A stretch of DNA of 64,000 bases from Cliona cf. orientalis (taxonomy: Eukaryota > Porifera > Demospongiae > Clionaida > Clionaidae). Shown piece by piece: positions 12,066-23,900 of this stretch (positions are counted from its first letter, which is position 1; each line of letters begins with the position of its first letter). The translations under genes and the position numbers were made by a program. The DNA lies in contig OZ005689.1 of assembly GCA_963930775.1 (NCBI GenBank), forward strand, positions 36,038,694 through 36,102,693, given 5' to 3'. A model generated the notes under the pieces. That model was not told the DNA's origin, searched no databases, and was given only the letters and a program-made list of their open reading frames with translations.

Positions 12066-12177
12066 GTAGCTACCAGTCTTGTTTAGGCCACTACAAATTG
12101 GATCATAGTTTGCCGTCCAACGCCCCCATGCCTTTTGAGCCACCGCCAACTTGTTCTATTATTGTACTTACTTTCTA

Positions 12178-12228
12178 TTAAAAAGAAAGGGATTCACTGT
12201 TCACGCCGATCCATGTCGATGACGTCAT
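12178..12228 (+). repeat. Short exon-like motif shared (inverted) with 20734-20792
   Basis: GGGATTCACTGTTCACGCCG, followed by a near-identical GATCC-TGT-GATGACGTCA, recurs in inverted orientation at 20734-20792. Read in the sense of each neighbouring transposase gene, both encode FTPIxVDDV. It includes a CRE-like TGACGTCA. See the findings for the two readings of this. Confidence 0.6.
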
Positions 12229-14997
12229 GTCTAATTCTTTGACTACGTGTCAAAGGTCGCATAGTACTATAGTACTAGTACAGTATAGACGAACTCGCTG
12301 GACCTCATCTTTGTCAAAGGCTCGAGCACTGGCTTCTACCAGGGATGTGATAGATCGCTACTTTGATCTGCTTGAGGAAACACTCCTTGAGAATGAGTTA
12401 AAGGATTGTCCCTGTCAAATTTTTAACATGGACGAGTCGGGAATGCCATTGGATCCAAAGTCAATGAAGACGATCCATGTTCGTGGAGATCCTAACCCAG
12501 TCACCACCACGTCTGGAAACAAAGCTCAGATCACAGTGGTAGCTTGTGTAAGTGCATCAGGAAACTATATCCCACCAATGATTATTTGGGATAGAAAAAC
12601 ATTAAAGCAAGAATGGACCACAGGAGAAGTAGCCGGAACTCTGTATGGAATGTCATCCAAGGGATGGATGGATATGAGTCTTTTGAGAAATGGTTTACTA
12701 GACATTTTCTTCGTTACGCCCCCTCAGTACGACTGTTACTCCTCCTCCTTGATGGACATTCATCGCACTATTCACCTGTTGCAGTGAAGATGGCAGCAGA
12801 GGAAAATATTGTATTGTTCACTCTACCCCCTAATACTACTACCACTACTCATTTGAGCCAACCGTTAGATAAGGGAGTCTTTGGGCCACTAAAGGTCGCG
12901 TGGCGACGTGTTTGTCACACCTATCTCTGAAAATCCTGGCGTTGTGATCACACGCTGTGTTTTTTCTCAGTTATTGAACTCTGCTTGGGAAGATTCCATG
13001 ACCAGTAAAAATATTATTGCTTGTGTTCGTACTACCGGCGTGTACCCAACTGATAGATATGCCATTACACTCTCAGGTGAAATGAAGATGAAGGAAAGAG
13101 TCTTCACATAAGACCAGGTTGTCATTCATTCCTTTCTACACTCCTAAAAAATCAGCTACTTCCGAGTGCCATAAAAGAGACCCTTTGTCAAGCTCTGAAG
13201 AAGACAACAATACTCCACTGCGACCCAATCCATCCTTAGGTAAATTTCTTCACTATCCATCAGCAGCAGCACCACTTACAAAGCATGTAAAACCTGACGT
13301 CTGCACTGCAACAGTACTGACTAGCCTAGAGAACTTGAAACTTCTAGAAGAAAAACAAAGAGCCACGGAAGTAAAGGAAAGAGCAAAAGAAGAAAAGCGG
13401 AAGGCAAGAGAGGAAAAGCAAATAGTAAAACAAAGAGAGAAGGAGAAAAATTAGCAGCAGAAAAACGTCAGAGATCAGTCAATAAAAAAAAATAAAAAGC
13501 GCTCTGTAAAGCAGCAGCAAAAGAGTGGTAAGTCTAGCTAGTTTTCAGTGGTACAAGTATACTGGTTATAGACTAATACTGGGTGATATAACTGATGGTG
13601 CCGTATGCGTAGATACCACCGCATCTGCCATGTAGCAACCACGGTATTGGGTATAAAAGGTTTGAGCATGTCAGTCGATCCACAGCAAACTAAAAATGTA
13701 TAGGCTAACGGGCATGACCATGTAAAATAACATAGTCTCAGTACAAGGTCACTAAGTGATTTATTGACCTCTTTTACTGCAATCTGATAGATCAGAATGT
13801 TACAACCATGATACCATATGTTTCATGGTGTGTGTATGTGTTGTAGATATCTCAATTGAAGACAGTTCGCAGGAAGAGCTGGATGCATCAGACACCCTAC
13901 TCAGACAGATTTTTCTTCTGACTTGGATTTTGATGATTTAGGTAAGGTCAGAATTTCTGGCATCTTCTGTTAATTTATTCTCTCCCACTCATGATCACTC
14001 ACACATGCATTCCTCTCTCTCCCTCCCTCCCTCTTTCTCTCTCTCTGTCTCTCTCTCATTCTAGGAAAGTCTAGCTATCCTGAATTGGCAGCAGATCTGG
14101 ACTTAGGCAGCTTCTTATACTCTGGTCATGAAGCAACTGGTGTGTTGATATTGTTTACAACATTATTTGCAGGGGATTTATTGCATACCCAAATGAGGGG
14201 GTGTGGAGCATGCTACCTCTGAAATTTACAACCTCTGAGACTGCCTATGCAAGAGTGTATAATTTTATCACGCACTATCCCAGTGGAGGGATGGTTGCTG
14301 GTTGTCCATCCTTCCTCTGCATTAATCCTTGTATTCGTCTACTTGAGCAATTTTCAGTTTTGATATGAGATTTTTTTGGCTTGAGATTTTATTTATGTAT
14401 CATTCAACTTGTAGATAATCCCTTGGATGAATGCAGTCCTGCAGCTCCAGCAACTAAGGCAGACACAGAGCCGATAATAGTGGCACCAGTGGAGCAGAGG
14501 TCTAGAAAGAAATTCACTGGTATGCTGTGGTACATAGTGCTCTGTATCATTGTTAGAATTAACTTGTTGCACATTGTAGTCTCAATATCAATATATTGGT
14601 GCTATAGGATAGTTAGGTGTTGGTTTTGCACGTGACCCTCTATCACTTTAACTATCCCATAATATGGGGTTGAAAGTTGTGTTGCCATGGTAACTGCTGC
14701 CAAAGTATCTCTGTTTAATGAATTAATGGACTAGTTGACATAGTGCTGGGGGATGGGAGGCTTAGTTAAGTGGGTAAGCCCCAAAGAGCCCTTTCTTCCT
14801 ATATATTCAGCCTCATCATGCACCATGCATAAAATTATTATGTAAGGTGGGTGTTAATGGTGCTTGTACTACCGTAAAGCATCAAGGAAGAAAATGAACC
14901 ATGGGAAACAACAAATTTGCACAGAAAACTTTCTGATTGCTAGGAACCAATAATTGTGTGTGGCCGTCAATTTTGTGAGAGAAAACTTTCACTAATA

Positions 14998-15568
14998 CAG
15001 TCGAGCCTTCTGATAACGGACCCTCCGAGAAGCGGACAACCTCTCTACAGCGGACAAGTGCCGTGTTATCAATTGAATTTAGCATAGTTATAGTACATTA
15101 GCAACCTCCGAGAAGCAGACGCTTCTCGATTCTGGAGAGCGGACAAGATCCAAGCTCCCAACGTGACTTTTCAATGCAAAACTGCCTCTAAATAGCGGAT
15201 ATCCGGAAACCACGCCCTTAAATTAATGATGCCACACCCACCTTTGCTGCAATCTAGGTGGTCGTGATATTATGCCGCATGCGCGATAATAATATTAGCC
15301 TTGAATCCAGATAACGATTTTGGAGTAGCGAATACTTAGAAACAAAATAATTCAGCCTATGCTATGTTGATACTGAAAACAGAACATACTAACCATTTGA
15401 TTATCATCTCTACTGCTCTTATCATGCATTTCAGTGCATTTACTAACTTGTTAAGGATAATACAATCAAAATGGGTTGAAAAATCATGAACCTCTGAGAT
15501 AGGGACAACCTCCGAGCAAAGGACAAGAGGCCCGATCCCAAAGTGTCCTTTGTTCGGAGGCTCGACTG
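14998..15568. mobile_element. Tigger-like MITE, 571 bp
   Basis: The left end reads CAGTCGAGCCTTCTGATAAC and the right end is the inverted GGAGGCTCGACTG. It is flanked by TA on both sides (14996-14997, 15569-15570). Repeated 'agcggacaa' words inside are typical of pogo/Tigger-derived MITEs. It sits inside the non-coding part of the decayed pogo element. Confidence 0.85.
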
Positions 15569-16633
15569 TAACCCCAAAACCAAAAAAAATGCGAAAAAGA
15601 TTTCTCTCGTGAATATTCTCTGCTATACAATATGTCCAATTTTACAGAAGCAGTCTACAAGCACTCTCCGGTCCCAAACAACTTTGAGGGTGCTCTTGGT
15701 CGAGAACAGTTAAAGTAGGCAACGAAGGTCAATTAAGTGCTAACTAATTATTGTTTGCCATTCGATAAAGAATATCCCTTCCCTACTCAGCAATCTCATC
15801 TAAGAAACAGTGTTCTCTAACCTCCACAATCTCAACAACCTCCACCTCCAAGAACGGTAAATCTATACCTAACACTAACACTTAGGCATAATTTATTATT
15901 AAATCATGGCATATATGTTGTTGTGTAGAGGGGGAGGGAGGCTGGGGTGCATATTTGTATGTATAAGTAATAGTACCAATTCCTGAGGTTTGTATGCAGT
16001 ATAGCAGCACACTCAAGTCTCGAGGGATGAGTGCTTGTATACTGTATATAAAGCAAGGGATTAGTTGATAACTGTAAGATGTTTTCGGAAAGTCACACGC
16101 CAGGAATTCAAAAATTGATCTATGAGAGAGCTCGATTCAAATGGTATGTTGTGGGCGTGGCCTCGAGTGCACGCTAACGCAAGCACGATTTCGACCGAAA
16201 ACACGAGCAGATGACAATATAAAACCAGCGTTTACGAAGAATCTAGCATAAAACTCATGAAAAGCACCTCTATTCTTCTCAGTTCTAAGAAAAATCAAGT
16301 GTTTAGCCCCTTGGGCTAGACACATGTGCGCGGTGGCAAGTCACGTTACTCGCCAAAAACATATTGCACGGGGTATATAGTGCGTTCAACAATCTCTTCC
16401 CCTCCTTATTATCTATTCTTGGTATCATGTATACAGTACCTTGTGTACCTTAGCAACCACATAGCAATGGACTAGAAGAGAAGCATCCTAAGAATAAAGT
16501 AGTGCACATGTTTGTATATTGTTTAAACAGCATGGTAGTTCATAGAAAGTTCATGGACATAATAATAATTATTATATTGGTGCAAATGTGTTCGAGTTGT
16601 AATCTTTTAGTTATTATTGTGCTAAAATTTCAG
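15569..16633. other. Non-coding interior of the decayed pogo element
   Basis: No domain recognised. The open frame at 16137-16325 on the minus strand has no recognisable protein character. I regard the stretch as intron or spacer. Confidence 0.4.
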
Positions 16634-17178
16634 ATGGTAAGCCTGCTGAGACGATCCATGCTCCCCCTCCCCAGATGACTGAGAATAGCACGAGGGTGCT
16701 CCGTTCAAGAAAGATTGATAATTATAGGAAGCAAAGGTATATGCGGATAATTATTAGCCCTTGATGTTGTTTTATTATATTTTTGTAACTTTCCCTATGA
16801 TCAGATATGGGCAATTCTGCCCCTCAGAGACAGAGCTCTCCATCGCCCTCCTCACAATCATCAAAACGAGGTACGAAATAGCTAGCTAATTATGTAGTTA
16901 GGGTTAAAATTCTTGAGGTAAACTTGCCCAAGTCTAGTGAGGGCCACAAAAGAGTTGCAATGTCATCTGATCCACAAAAAGTTTAATGGCTACTTTTATA
17001 TGTCCATGAATTTGCACGTAACTCATGGCCATAGTATTTATAATGTTATGCAGACTGCTTGAGACAAAAACAAGTTAAGCAAAAAGCTATGAAAGGCCAA
17101 CAAAAAACTGAAGGTATATAATATAGTAGTCCTTACTGCACATAATACTTACATACTTGATAATCCTTTACCTCACAG

Positions 17179-17960
17179 CATCAGTCGCTGAGGGTGTCAT
17201 TGACTTGACAGGAGAGGCTCCAGAGGTGGAGATAAAGTATTGGATCAAGGAGCTACTACTTTATGAGAGTGACTACCAAGTATTACATGATGGGAGTTAA
17301 CTGAACGATAACATCATAGTTGCTGGGAAGTCACTTTTGGCAAAGCAGTTCCCCCATATCAATGGATTTCAAGATACAATACTCAGTAATGGTTTGAAAT
17401 TCCAGCCTGTTCTGAAAGATGGTGTTCAGATTTTGCACACTGGTAAGCATTAAAAGCCACGGTTGTACTTCATGACCTCATCCCCCCCCCCCCAATGATT
17501 GCTTGCGCGTTTCACAAATAAAAAGGTTTATATCAGGGTCACTTCATTACCAGTACTTTTGGTCTCAAAAAGTTCATAGTATCTCAAAGTTCCCTTCTTA
17601 GATACAATTATTATTATACGCCTACAATAATCGATGTGTATTCCCCTGTAGGAAGCGCCAAACACTGGATATGTACATCCAGTATAGGATGTGGCAGACA
17701 ACATCACGTCAATGTATTGGACAGCCTCGGTTACTTCATGGGACCTCTGAATATGGCGACTCTTTTACAGATTGCAAAGATCTATTCGGTTTCCATCGGT
17801 GAGCGCCACTTATGAGTTAACAAGCTATCAGTGCAGCAACAACATGCCACTGAAATCTGCAGCGGAGGAGATCCCCAAGCAGCATGCTTTAACCAGAAAA
17901 AGATGCGAAGGCATCTCTCCACGTGCTTGACAAAAGAGGTCATGAAACCATTTCCAAAGG
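17179..17960 (+). pseudogene. Ulp1-like (C48) cysteine protease domain, degenerate
   Basis: The first exon (17179-17442) opens with GVIDLTGEAPEVEIKYW, which contains a VIDLT SUMO-interaction-like motif. It continues NDNIIVAGKSLLAKQFPHIN and ends GVQILHT. The next exon (from 17652) gives GSAKHWICTSSI, VNVLDSLGYF and LSVQQQ, then DPQAACFNQKKMRRHLSTCL. In Ulp1-like proteases the His-Trp, the Asp of a VxDSL motif, the Gln and a following Cys form the active site. Here the stretch after VQQQ that should contain the catalytic Cys appears to be deleted. Stops at 17297-17299 (TAA) and near 17813 (TGA) also break it. Family comparison is from memory. Confidence 0.55.
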
Positions 17961-18015
17961 GTACTTCTGAACCCTTTCCACGACCTACAGAGAGGCTGTC
18001 AACTTATCGTGTATA

Positions 18016-18163
18016 CTGCCATTGCAGATTACTTGAAGAATTTGACCACAAAATGGTGGAGTGAACAAGATGCAAGTCATGGTACCATGTGACCTGTGTA
18101 GGTCTGTACATGTGTCAGAAGATCCCTATTCATTGGAAATGTGACAAATGTAGCAACAAATAA
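18016..18163 (+). pseudogene. PHD-finger-like C-terminus with a stop in place of a zinc ligand
   Basis: The frame reads YCHCRLLEEFDHKMVE, stop, TRCKSWYHVTCVGL, then IHWKCDKCSNK and a final stop. Cys/His spacing fits a PHD finger (C-x-C...C-x2-C-x4-H-x2-C...C-x2-C) if the TGA at 18061-18063 lies where the third zinc-binding Cys belongs. The parallel finger in the element at 56013-56173 has Cys there, which supports this. Confidence 0.65.
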
Positions 18164-18214
18164 CTCGATCAGTAAAGGAGATAGTGTGTTACGTATATAG
18201 ATATAATATTATTG

Positions 18215-18638
18215 CTAATGCCATTGATAAATTTTTCGCGAGTGTTCAATTTTTGCGTTCATGCGTACTTTGTTGAGTATACGTGATAAAATATGCGACC
18301 GTGCTGTGCAGGCGCAATGTGTGGATGGATCACGAGTCTCCACGCCACGCGAAACATGAAGCACCGTAGTTACATCTACATCCATCCAACGCAGACCTGG
18401 TGCATCGCCACAGTTCGTGTCCGTCAAATAGTTAAAATGTCCGACTATCGATGATTTCGGACAGCGTACATTTGAGCCTGCCATACGGAAGATAGCCGAC
18501 CTTCGATGGTCATCGCTGGGGTCCGGCTCTCCAATGGGCCAAGGTATGTAGGCATGCTAAGACCCGCCCCCTATGTCCTTTGTATCCGCTACGCAGGTGT
18601 CCGATCCATCCTGGTGTCCGATATCTGATCACTTACTC
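18215..18638 (+). repeat. Right terminal region of the 12-18 kb pogo element
   Basis: The sequence ends ...GTGTCCGATATCTGATCACTTACTC followed by TA (18639-18640). The last bases closely resemble the right end of the intact pogo element at 56616 (TTGCTGACTTACTC then TA). The interior has repeated 'gtccga' words like the other element. No matching left end was found, consistent with loss of the 5' part near the hAT gene. Confidence 0.65.
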
Positions 18639-18640
18639 TA

Positions 18641-18961
18641 CATATAATTGTTTTAGAATAAATTACCTAGTCTTGTGGAGTGATTACGTAGAGTTGTGAT
18701 TAAGTTTGTAATATCTGGAATACAGTTTCTTTGTTGACACTGAGTTAGGCTCTTTACTTGTACATGTAGATACAGAATGAGTTGTCAACTGTTGAATTAG
18801 GGTTAAAGGTTAAGATTGTGTTGATTCCATTTAGTGAGCACCACAACTGGTACATGTACTTATGCATGTGCATGGCTGTACATATCAGTATACTAATGTA
18901 CACGTATGATACTATAGTATACCTGTACCCTAATTAGTTGCTCCCTTGGATTTCGAACCCC
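18641..18961. other. AT-rich spacer with TACATGTA palindromes
   Basis: No gene seen. Several short palindromic words around ACATGTA lie between 18760 and 19025, a common low-complexity feature in this window. Confidence 0.4.
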
Positions 18962-20771
18962 CTAACCCCTGTAATGTACAGTGTAAACATACATGTAAAT
19001 ACATTTACATGTATGTACTGTATGTAATTTCACCTTTGGTATAGATAGCCAGGTTCGTACATGCTCGTTCTGCAGCCAAACTTGTGAGGCCTTCAGGCGA
19101 CCTACAGCTAGGTGGTACAGGGAATCTTCTGTTTGGTCTCTTGAGCGTGATGGTGGAGCCCATGCACAGTCACGAAGGTCAAGAAGTTCAGCACCTTCTA
19201 TTTCTGTGAGTCCATGTTTGTGATCCTTGACCCACCTCTCCCAACACTGTTCCCTGTGAAAGTCGCATATATACACTATTGTTGAAGGAAACGCTGATTC
19301 CATTGACATAATTTCGGCTTCAGAGTAATCACACATAATAAACTTGGGTTGCCAGGTAGGGTTCCATTTCTTCAGTATTGTGAGTGTTGCTTCAATATGA
19401 GCAGCTGTTTCTCTACTACTTGCACTATAAATTCTGCTACCACTGTATATCCGGCATTGGTGCGTTCTGTTAAGAAAAACTATGGGATGTCATATTTAGT
19501 AGTTTTATATGTGGCATCAATCATTGTCATTGTGTTGCCATACTTGGCTAAGATCTCCTTCTGCCACTGTGTCTGATGGACCCATAGTAGTGATTGTTGA
19601 AATTCCTCCTCTGCTGAATCATTAAAATTTTATTCTAACTGTTAAGTTTTGGAAAATGGCTGAAAGTGAAAAGCAGAATCTGGTTGAGCTTTTTTCCATT
19701 CCTCAATTTTGAGCTTGAGATTTTCTTGGTCCAGTTTAGATAGCTCTAGAGCCTTCTTTGCTTTATAAAATCACCTATTGTGGGGTAGTAAGCTCTGTCG
19801 TCTGGATCAGGGTTGTTACTCAATGCACACAGTACTGTAGTGACATAGTGTTTGAGCACTTTGCTTACTTCATATTCCATCATTCCTTCCCCCACTAATT
19901 CTGAAATTCTGGCTGCTATGTGTGCATTAACTCTTTGAGCCATCATGTTAGCACCACGGGTGGGATGTGTAGAATGATACGCTTCTTCGGGATACATAGT
20001 AAACACTTTGTTTTCACTGGCCTCTGACTGTTAAGTCGATCCCTGACTTGGTGTAGTTTCTCTTTAGTAAGTCTTTCTTGCCACATGCTTTCATAGCTAC
20101 ATGAATTTGGAATAGCGAATTCAGGATATAGTATGTACTGCTGTTGTATTATATGTGCTTTACACCCCATTTTTCTAGTACCTTATAAACGAACTCTCTT
20201 ATTCAAACTTGTCCTAGGTTTATAATATTGCTGACCATATTGATAATCCATCGTTCGTTTTTCCCCTATAGAGAATGGAACACCATCAAACTGGACCACA
20301 GTACCACCAACAGTGTATTTTCAGTACAGGCTCGTGTTTTGACTGGCTGGACGAGGTGTATTAGGATCATCCTGTATTTTTTTTATTAAATATAATCTCC
20401 AACTTTTATATATTGAAATACAACTTACATTCTCTGTTGTTTGAGAACTACTACATGTAACATGGCGACTTGTACCAAAGGTACTGGCTGTGTCCCTTCG
20501 GTCGATCTCTAAGCACTCTGCTACCTTCTCTCCATCAATAAAACCTTCATAGTATGTTCCACAACGCTTCAGGCCCTCATGCCATTTGTTTCTCTTGGTA
20601 TCGATGCTGGTCATGGTGCACTGTCATACATCACATGGAAATTATCAAAGTTCGTGCCAGTTTGCGGTACGCAACGTGGGTATGGGGACGGGTGCATGCA
20701 TCTGGGGCTGGCGATCTTTACCGCATAACGTCACGAATAGTGACGTCATCAACACGGATCGGCGTGAACAT
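18962..20771 (-). pseudogene. MULE-type transposase with CARF-like N-terminal region
   Basis: Reading right to left: a possible first exon MFTPIRVDDVTIRDVMR ends at a GTAAAG donor (near 20721). An exon at 20614-about 20435 (NKWHEGLKRCGTYYEGFIDG) ends at GTAAGT. A further block, KYTVGGTVVQFDGVPFS...MGCKAHIIQQQYILYPEF, resembles the CARF-type (calcium-responsive factor-like) region. Then come YPEEAYHSTHPTRGA, the catalytic LAKYGNTMTMIDATYKTTKY, CDYSEAEIMSMESAFP and VYICDFHREQCWERWVKD, which are MULE DDE motifs. It is broken by a TAA near 20180, a TAG after YDIP (near 19475) and a frameshift near 19435. The second-largest open piece is 20006-19746. No terminal repeats were identified. Confidence 0.7.
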
Positions 20772-20792
20772 ATTGAATCCCTAAAAAGAAAA

Positions 20793-21894
20793 TATTAATG
20801 AAATAATTGAAATTTCAATATTTACTATCTGTTCCATGTGCGCTAGCATGCACTCGAGTTGCAAGCGCTGAATTTGTAACGATGGCTCATTCAGTATTTG
20901 ATCACTGCAGTTCTCATTCTGCATGATGATCGCTATAATCGTGAGTAGCTTCATTTATAGTTCTAAGACTGTGCTTGCCATGTCAGTCCGTTAAAGATGG
21001 CGGGATTAGTTCGAGTCATGTACCCCGGCGGCCATTTGTGGTTTATACCACATACGATAATAATGAATAAAAATTAATCACCCGCCCGCATGCTACTGAA
21101 TCGACAGCCATGAGGGGAAACAACTCTGCTTGGCCTTAATAATACTGCTATTCGTGTGTTCGAAGTATAATAGCTATTGCTACCTATACCTTACGATTTC
21201 CACCAAGCTCTAACTGCGCCTGTGTATCGTTACTATGGTATTATTATACTAGAGTTACACTTTGTGTAGCAGTCCTCGCTCAGCGAGCCACTATGCCAAC
21301 CAATATCCTGTATTGAACTTCCTGTTTATGCATGATGAATTTGTATTATTAAATTTTTAGGATACCCCCGGCCTTCCCTGTAAATTAAATGTGTTGCACG
21401 TGTAGATCACGTGACAAGGGAGTGGTTTCTTTTGTCTATGCTGAAGTTTTAGCAGCAAAAGGAGCTCCATTATGTCGTCAGTCTTGGAAGAATGAAGCCA
21501 AGAGTAGACCAATTGACAGGCCACAGCTAGCAACATCTTTACCATCAGCAACAGGACAAACAACTTTGGGCCAAGAAGGTACGATTGTTTTTTGGCCGTG
21601 CGAAAATTGATTTACCCGGTAAGCACAGTCCAGCCAAACAGTAGTTTGTAGGCCTTGCATGACCATCTTGAGGGGGGCCACAGCTTTCGACTCAGTAGCA
21701 CATGGCGATGTGGTCTGTGTCACCGAAGAGAGTAAGAAAGAAAATATAGACGCGCGCGAAAGATACGCCGTGAAGCCATACGAAACTACTCTCGAGCCCA
21801 AGTAGAAACCTCGCTTCACTCGGAATCAATACTCCACCATACAAGCACTATATACACTGATTAAAATTACTGTGGGCTAGCTATAGGGTAGCCA
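20793..21894. other. Non-coding spacer
   Basis: No recognised gene. The frame at 21389-21610 has no clear domain. It ends near a GTACGA that could be a donor, but I do not support it as an exon. Confidence 0.35.
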
Positions 21895-21895
21895 G

Positions 21896-22232
21896 TGGTG
21901 GATCCAGGATTTGTAGAAGGGGGTTCCAATAGTATTATAGTTTGGTTACACACGGAATTTTCGAAGCCACGCCCACTTTGAGGTAAAACCACGCCCATTT
22001 CAATCGTTTTGAGAGTCCTACCAGTGTTTTTAAACAAATTTTCTGCTAAGCATGCTAAGGTGAGCCATAGCAGTTACTGTAGTTTTATTAGTTCTGTCAA
22101 GAGTATTCTTGGTTCTGTAGGACAGAGAGGGGGTTCCACTTCATAGTCTATCATCAGTACTTCTTATAGTGCTAGGTGCAGCCCAAAGGGGGGTTCCATG
22201 GAACCCTACGAACCACCCTAAATCCGCCACTA
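21896..22232. mobile_element. MITE with AGTGGTGGATCC-type ends
   Basis: The left end reads AGTGGTGGATCCAGG and the right end is the inverted CCTAAATCCGCCACT. 'GGGGGGTTCCA'-type words recur near both ends. There is no coding capacity. The ends suggest a hAT-related MITE, but I could not read a clean 8-bp duplication. Confidence 0.65.
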
Positions 22233-22358
22233 GTAGCTCTGTTTTGTTAGTTTTTGAATATGACTTGACAGTCACTATGGATGCTCTACTGGAGAATGGT
22301 CTTCATGACATTAGATGATGTAGGTACCATAGTAACATGATTATACCAATAGGCAGTA

Positions 22359-22758
22359 CAGTCCAACCTCGATTATCCGAACCCCTTTGGCCAAAGGGAA
22401 ATCTTGAACCGTTCGGATAAGCAAGGAGTTCGGATATGATGACCACGCCCAAGCCACACCCACAAACTCGATCATGCTTGTAAAAAACGTACATATGACA
22501 GATTTATCGAGAATTTCGACGATTTTAATCTCGTTCTCGATTGATAGAACACTTACCTTGCGTTTCTTTTACTTCTTTGAGTGTTAGAACTAGATTTAAT
22601 AGCAGCACAGCAGCTGGTTCTTGCGTGGCAACTACGCGATGTAGGTTTACTGTGCATGTGCAATTGGGTCACGTGGTCACAATCTGTACTTTGACCCTGC
22701 ATTTTCTTTGGATCTCGAGTTCGGATAATCGAGGGTTCAGATAATTGAGGTTGGACTG
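22359..22758. mobile_element. Tigger-like MITE, 400 bp
   Basis: The ends CAGTCCAACCTCGATTATCC (left) and the inverted AATTGAGGTTGGACTG (right) are flanked by TA at 22357-22358 and 22759-22760. No transposase inside. A pogo/Tigger-derived non-autonomous element. Confidence 0.88.
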
Positions 22759-22959
22759 TAGTTAACCTTACTGGCTATTACATTACAATACACTATTAGG
22801 TGTTGATTGCCACATAGAGTGTCATGTGCCAGTGTCAATTACACATACTAGATTTTGTTCGATAATTGTGTATCCAATATTCTCAACAACTTTAATAATA
22901 AATTTGAAATTGAGCTGCTCACCCTATATCACAAATATGTGCTAGCGTGTTCAAACATA

Positions 22960-23500
22960 CCGTAGAGTCTGGTTAATAAGCGCATGCGCTTATCACTCTC
23001 GGTGGTAAGGAAATATGCGCCTATTAGACGATGTGCGCTTAATAGAGGGTGAAGTTTTGGCCCCGCCCACTGCCAGCATGTTCGAGCGTTCAATCCGGCA
23101 TAAAGCTAGCAAGTTATGAACACAGTGATTCTTGGACTAAGCTGTAATAGTTCATGGGAGTATGAACGGAAGCCATCGCTGGAAGAAAACCGTAGAAAAA
23201 TAGCCGACTTCTTTGGCGAGACTCGCTTCGGTCGAGGTCAAGAGTCCGAACCCGTCTCAGTGGAACATCGTAGTGTTGAGTATAGCCGATTTTTGTGCAG
23301 CTGGCTATCCGAAAATAGGTTGGTAAATTAGTTCTAGCCATGTGGAGCATGGAACACTCTTGATCGAACGATGACTTTTACTGTCGTCTTTATTGGGCGC
23401 ATGCGCTTATTAGACAATACTTAATAACAGGAAGGAAGCATGCGCTTATTAAAAAATATGGGCTTAATAAGCATGTGCGCTTATTAACCAGACTTTACGG
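22960..23500 (+). mobile_element. GCGCTTATTAACCAG-type MITE, copy 1
   Basis: The ends are CCGTAGAGTCTGGTTAATAA (left) and its near-perfect inverted complement (right), flanked by TA (22958-22959, 23501-23502). The interior is almost identical to copy 2 at 23901-24438 and in the same orientation. Both carry the frame encoding KPSLEENRRKIADFFGETRF or a close variant, which may be a captured exon. Confidence 0.88.
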
Positions 23501-23900
23501 TATTTTAATAAATACTTACAAATTGAGTAAATTAAATGCGTATCATCGTTATCAAATCCGTACCTACTGGCCATAGTAACTTTTATGGAGCGTCATGATT
23601 TCAGGAACAGAAACTAATCTATGGATTTTACCAAGAGTGTATTAGGAAGAGTACGTAGCTCCTGTATGTTAGTATTGCGCTTATGCTGTGTGAGGGTTGC
23701 GTCACACTACGTAGTAGATACCAGACAAGTACATGATCTAATCCAAACATTGTGGTCAAGGGACTATGAATAATGTTATAATGGGACAGACAGATGACCA
23801 ATGAATGTGTTAATTGAAAGGACACGTGGCAGTGTAGTGTGTACTTGCAAATTGCATACACACAAGCGCTTCAGCTGTAACGCGCTTGCTGCTGGTATTA

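Larger units (their letters stand above)
12200..18173 (+). pseudogene. Pogo-like transposase gene with Ulp1-like and PHD C-terminal modules, broken
   Basis: 12227-12787 encodes the start of a DDE_1 (pogo/Tigger) catalytic domain: RDVIDRYFDLLEETL, FNMDESGMPLDPKSM, AQITVVACVSASGNYIPPM. A frameshift near 12690 leads to LLDGHSSHYSPVAV and LSQPLDKGVFGPLK (to 12930). Another shift leads to VVITRCVFSQLLNSAW (12940-13111). A charged helical tail follows to 13454. Short candidate exons with AG/GT borders continue near 13850, 14065, 14415, 16634, 16805 and 17054, leading to the protease-like exons (17179-17442 and 17652 on) and the PHD-like end. The N-terminal DNA-binding part is missing. That these pieces are one gene is inference from order, strand and the right-end TIR at 18638. 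Confidence 0.65.

Noticed and set aside
9675-12149. hAT element with defined terminal repeats
   Set aside because: I looked for inverted ends and an 8-bp duplication around 9500-9680 and 12100-12200 and found none; only the gene is supported.
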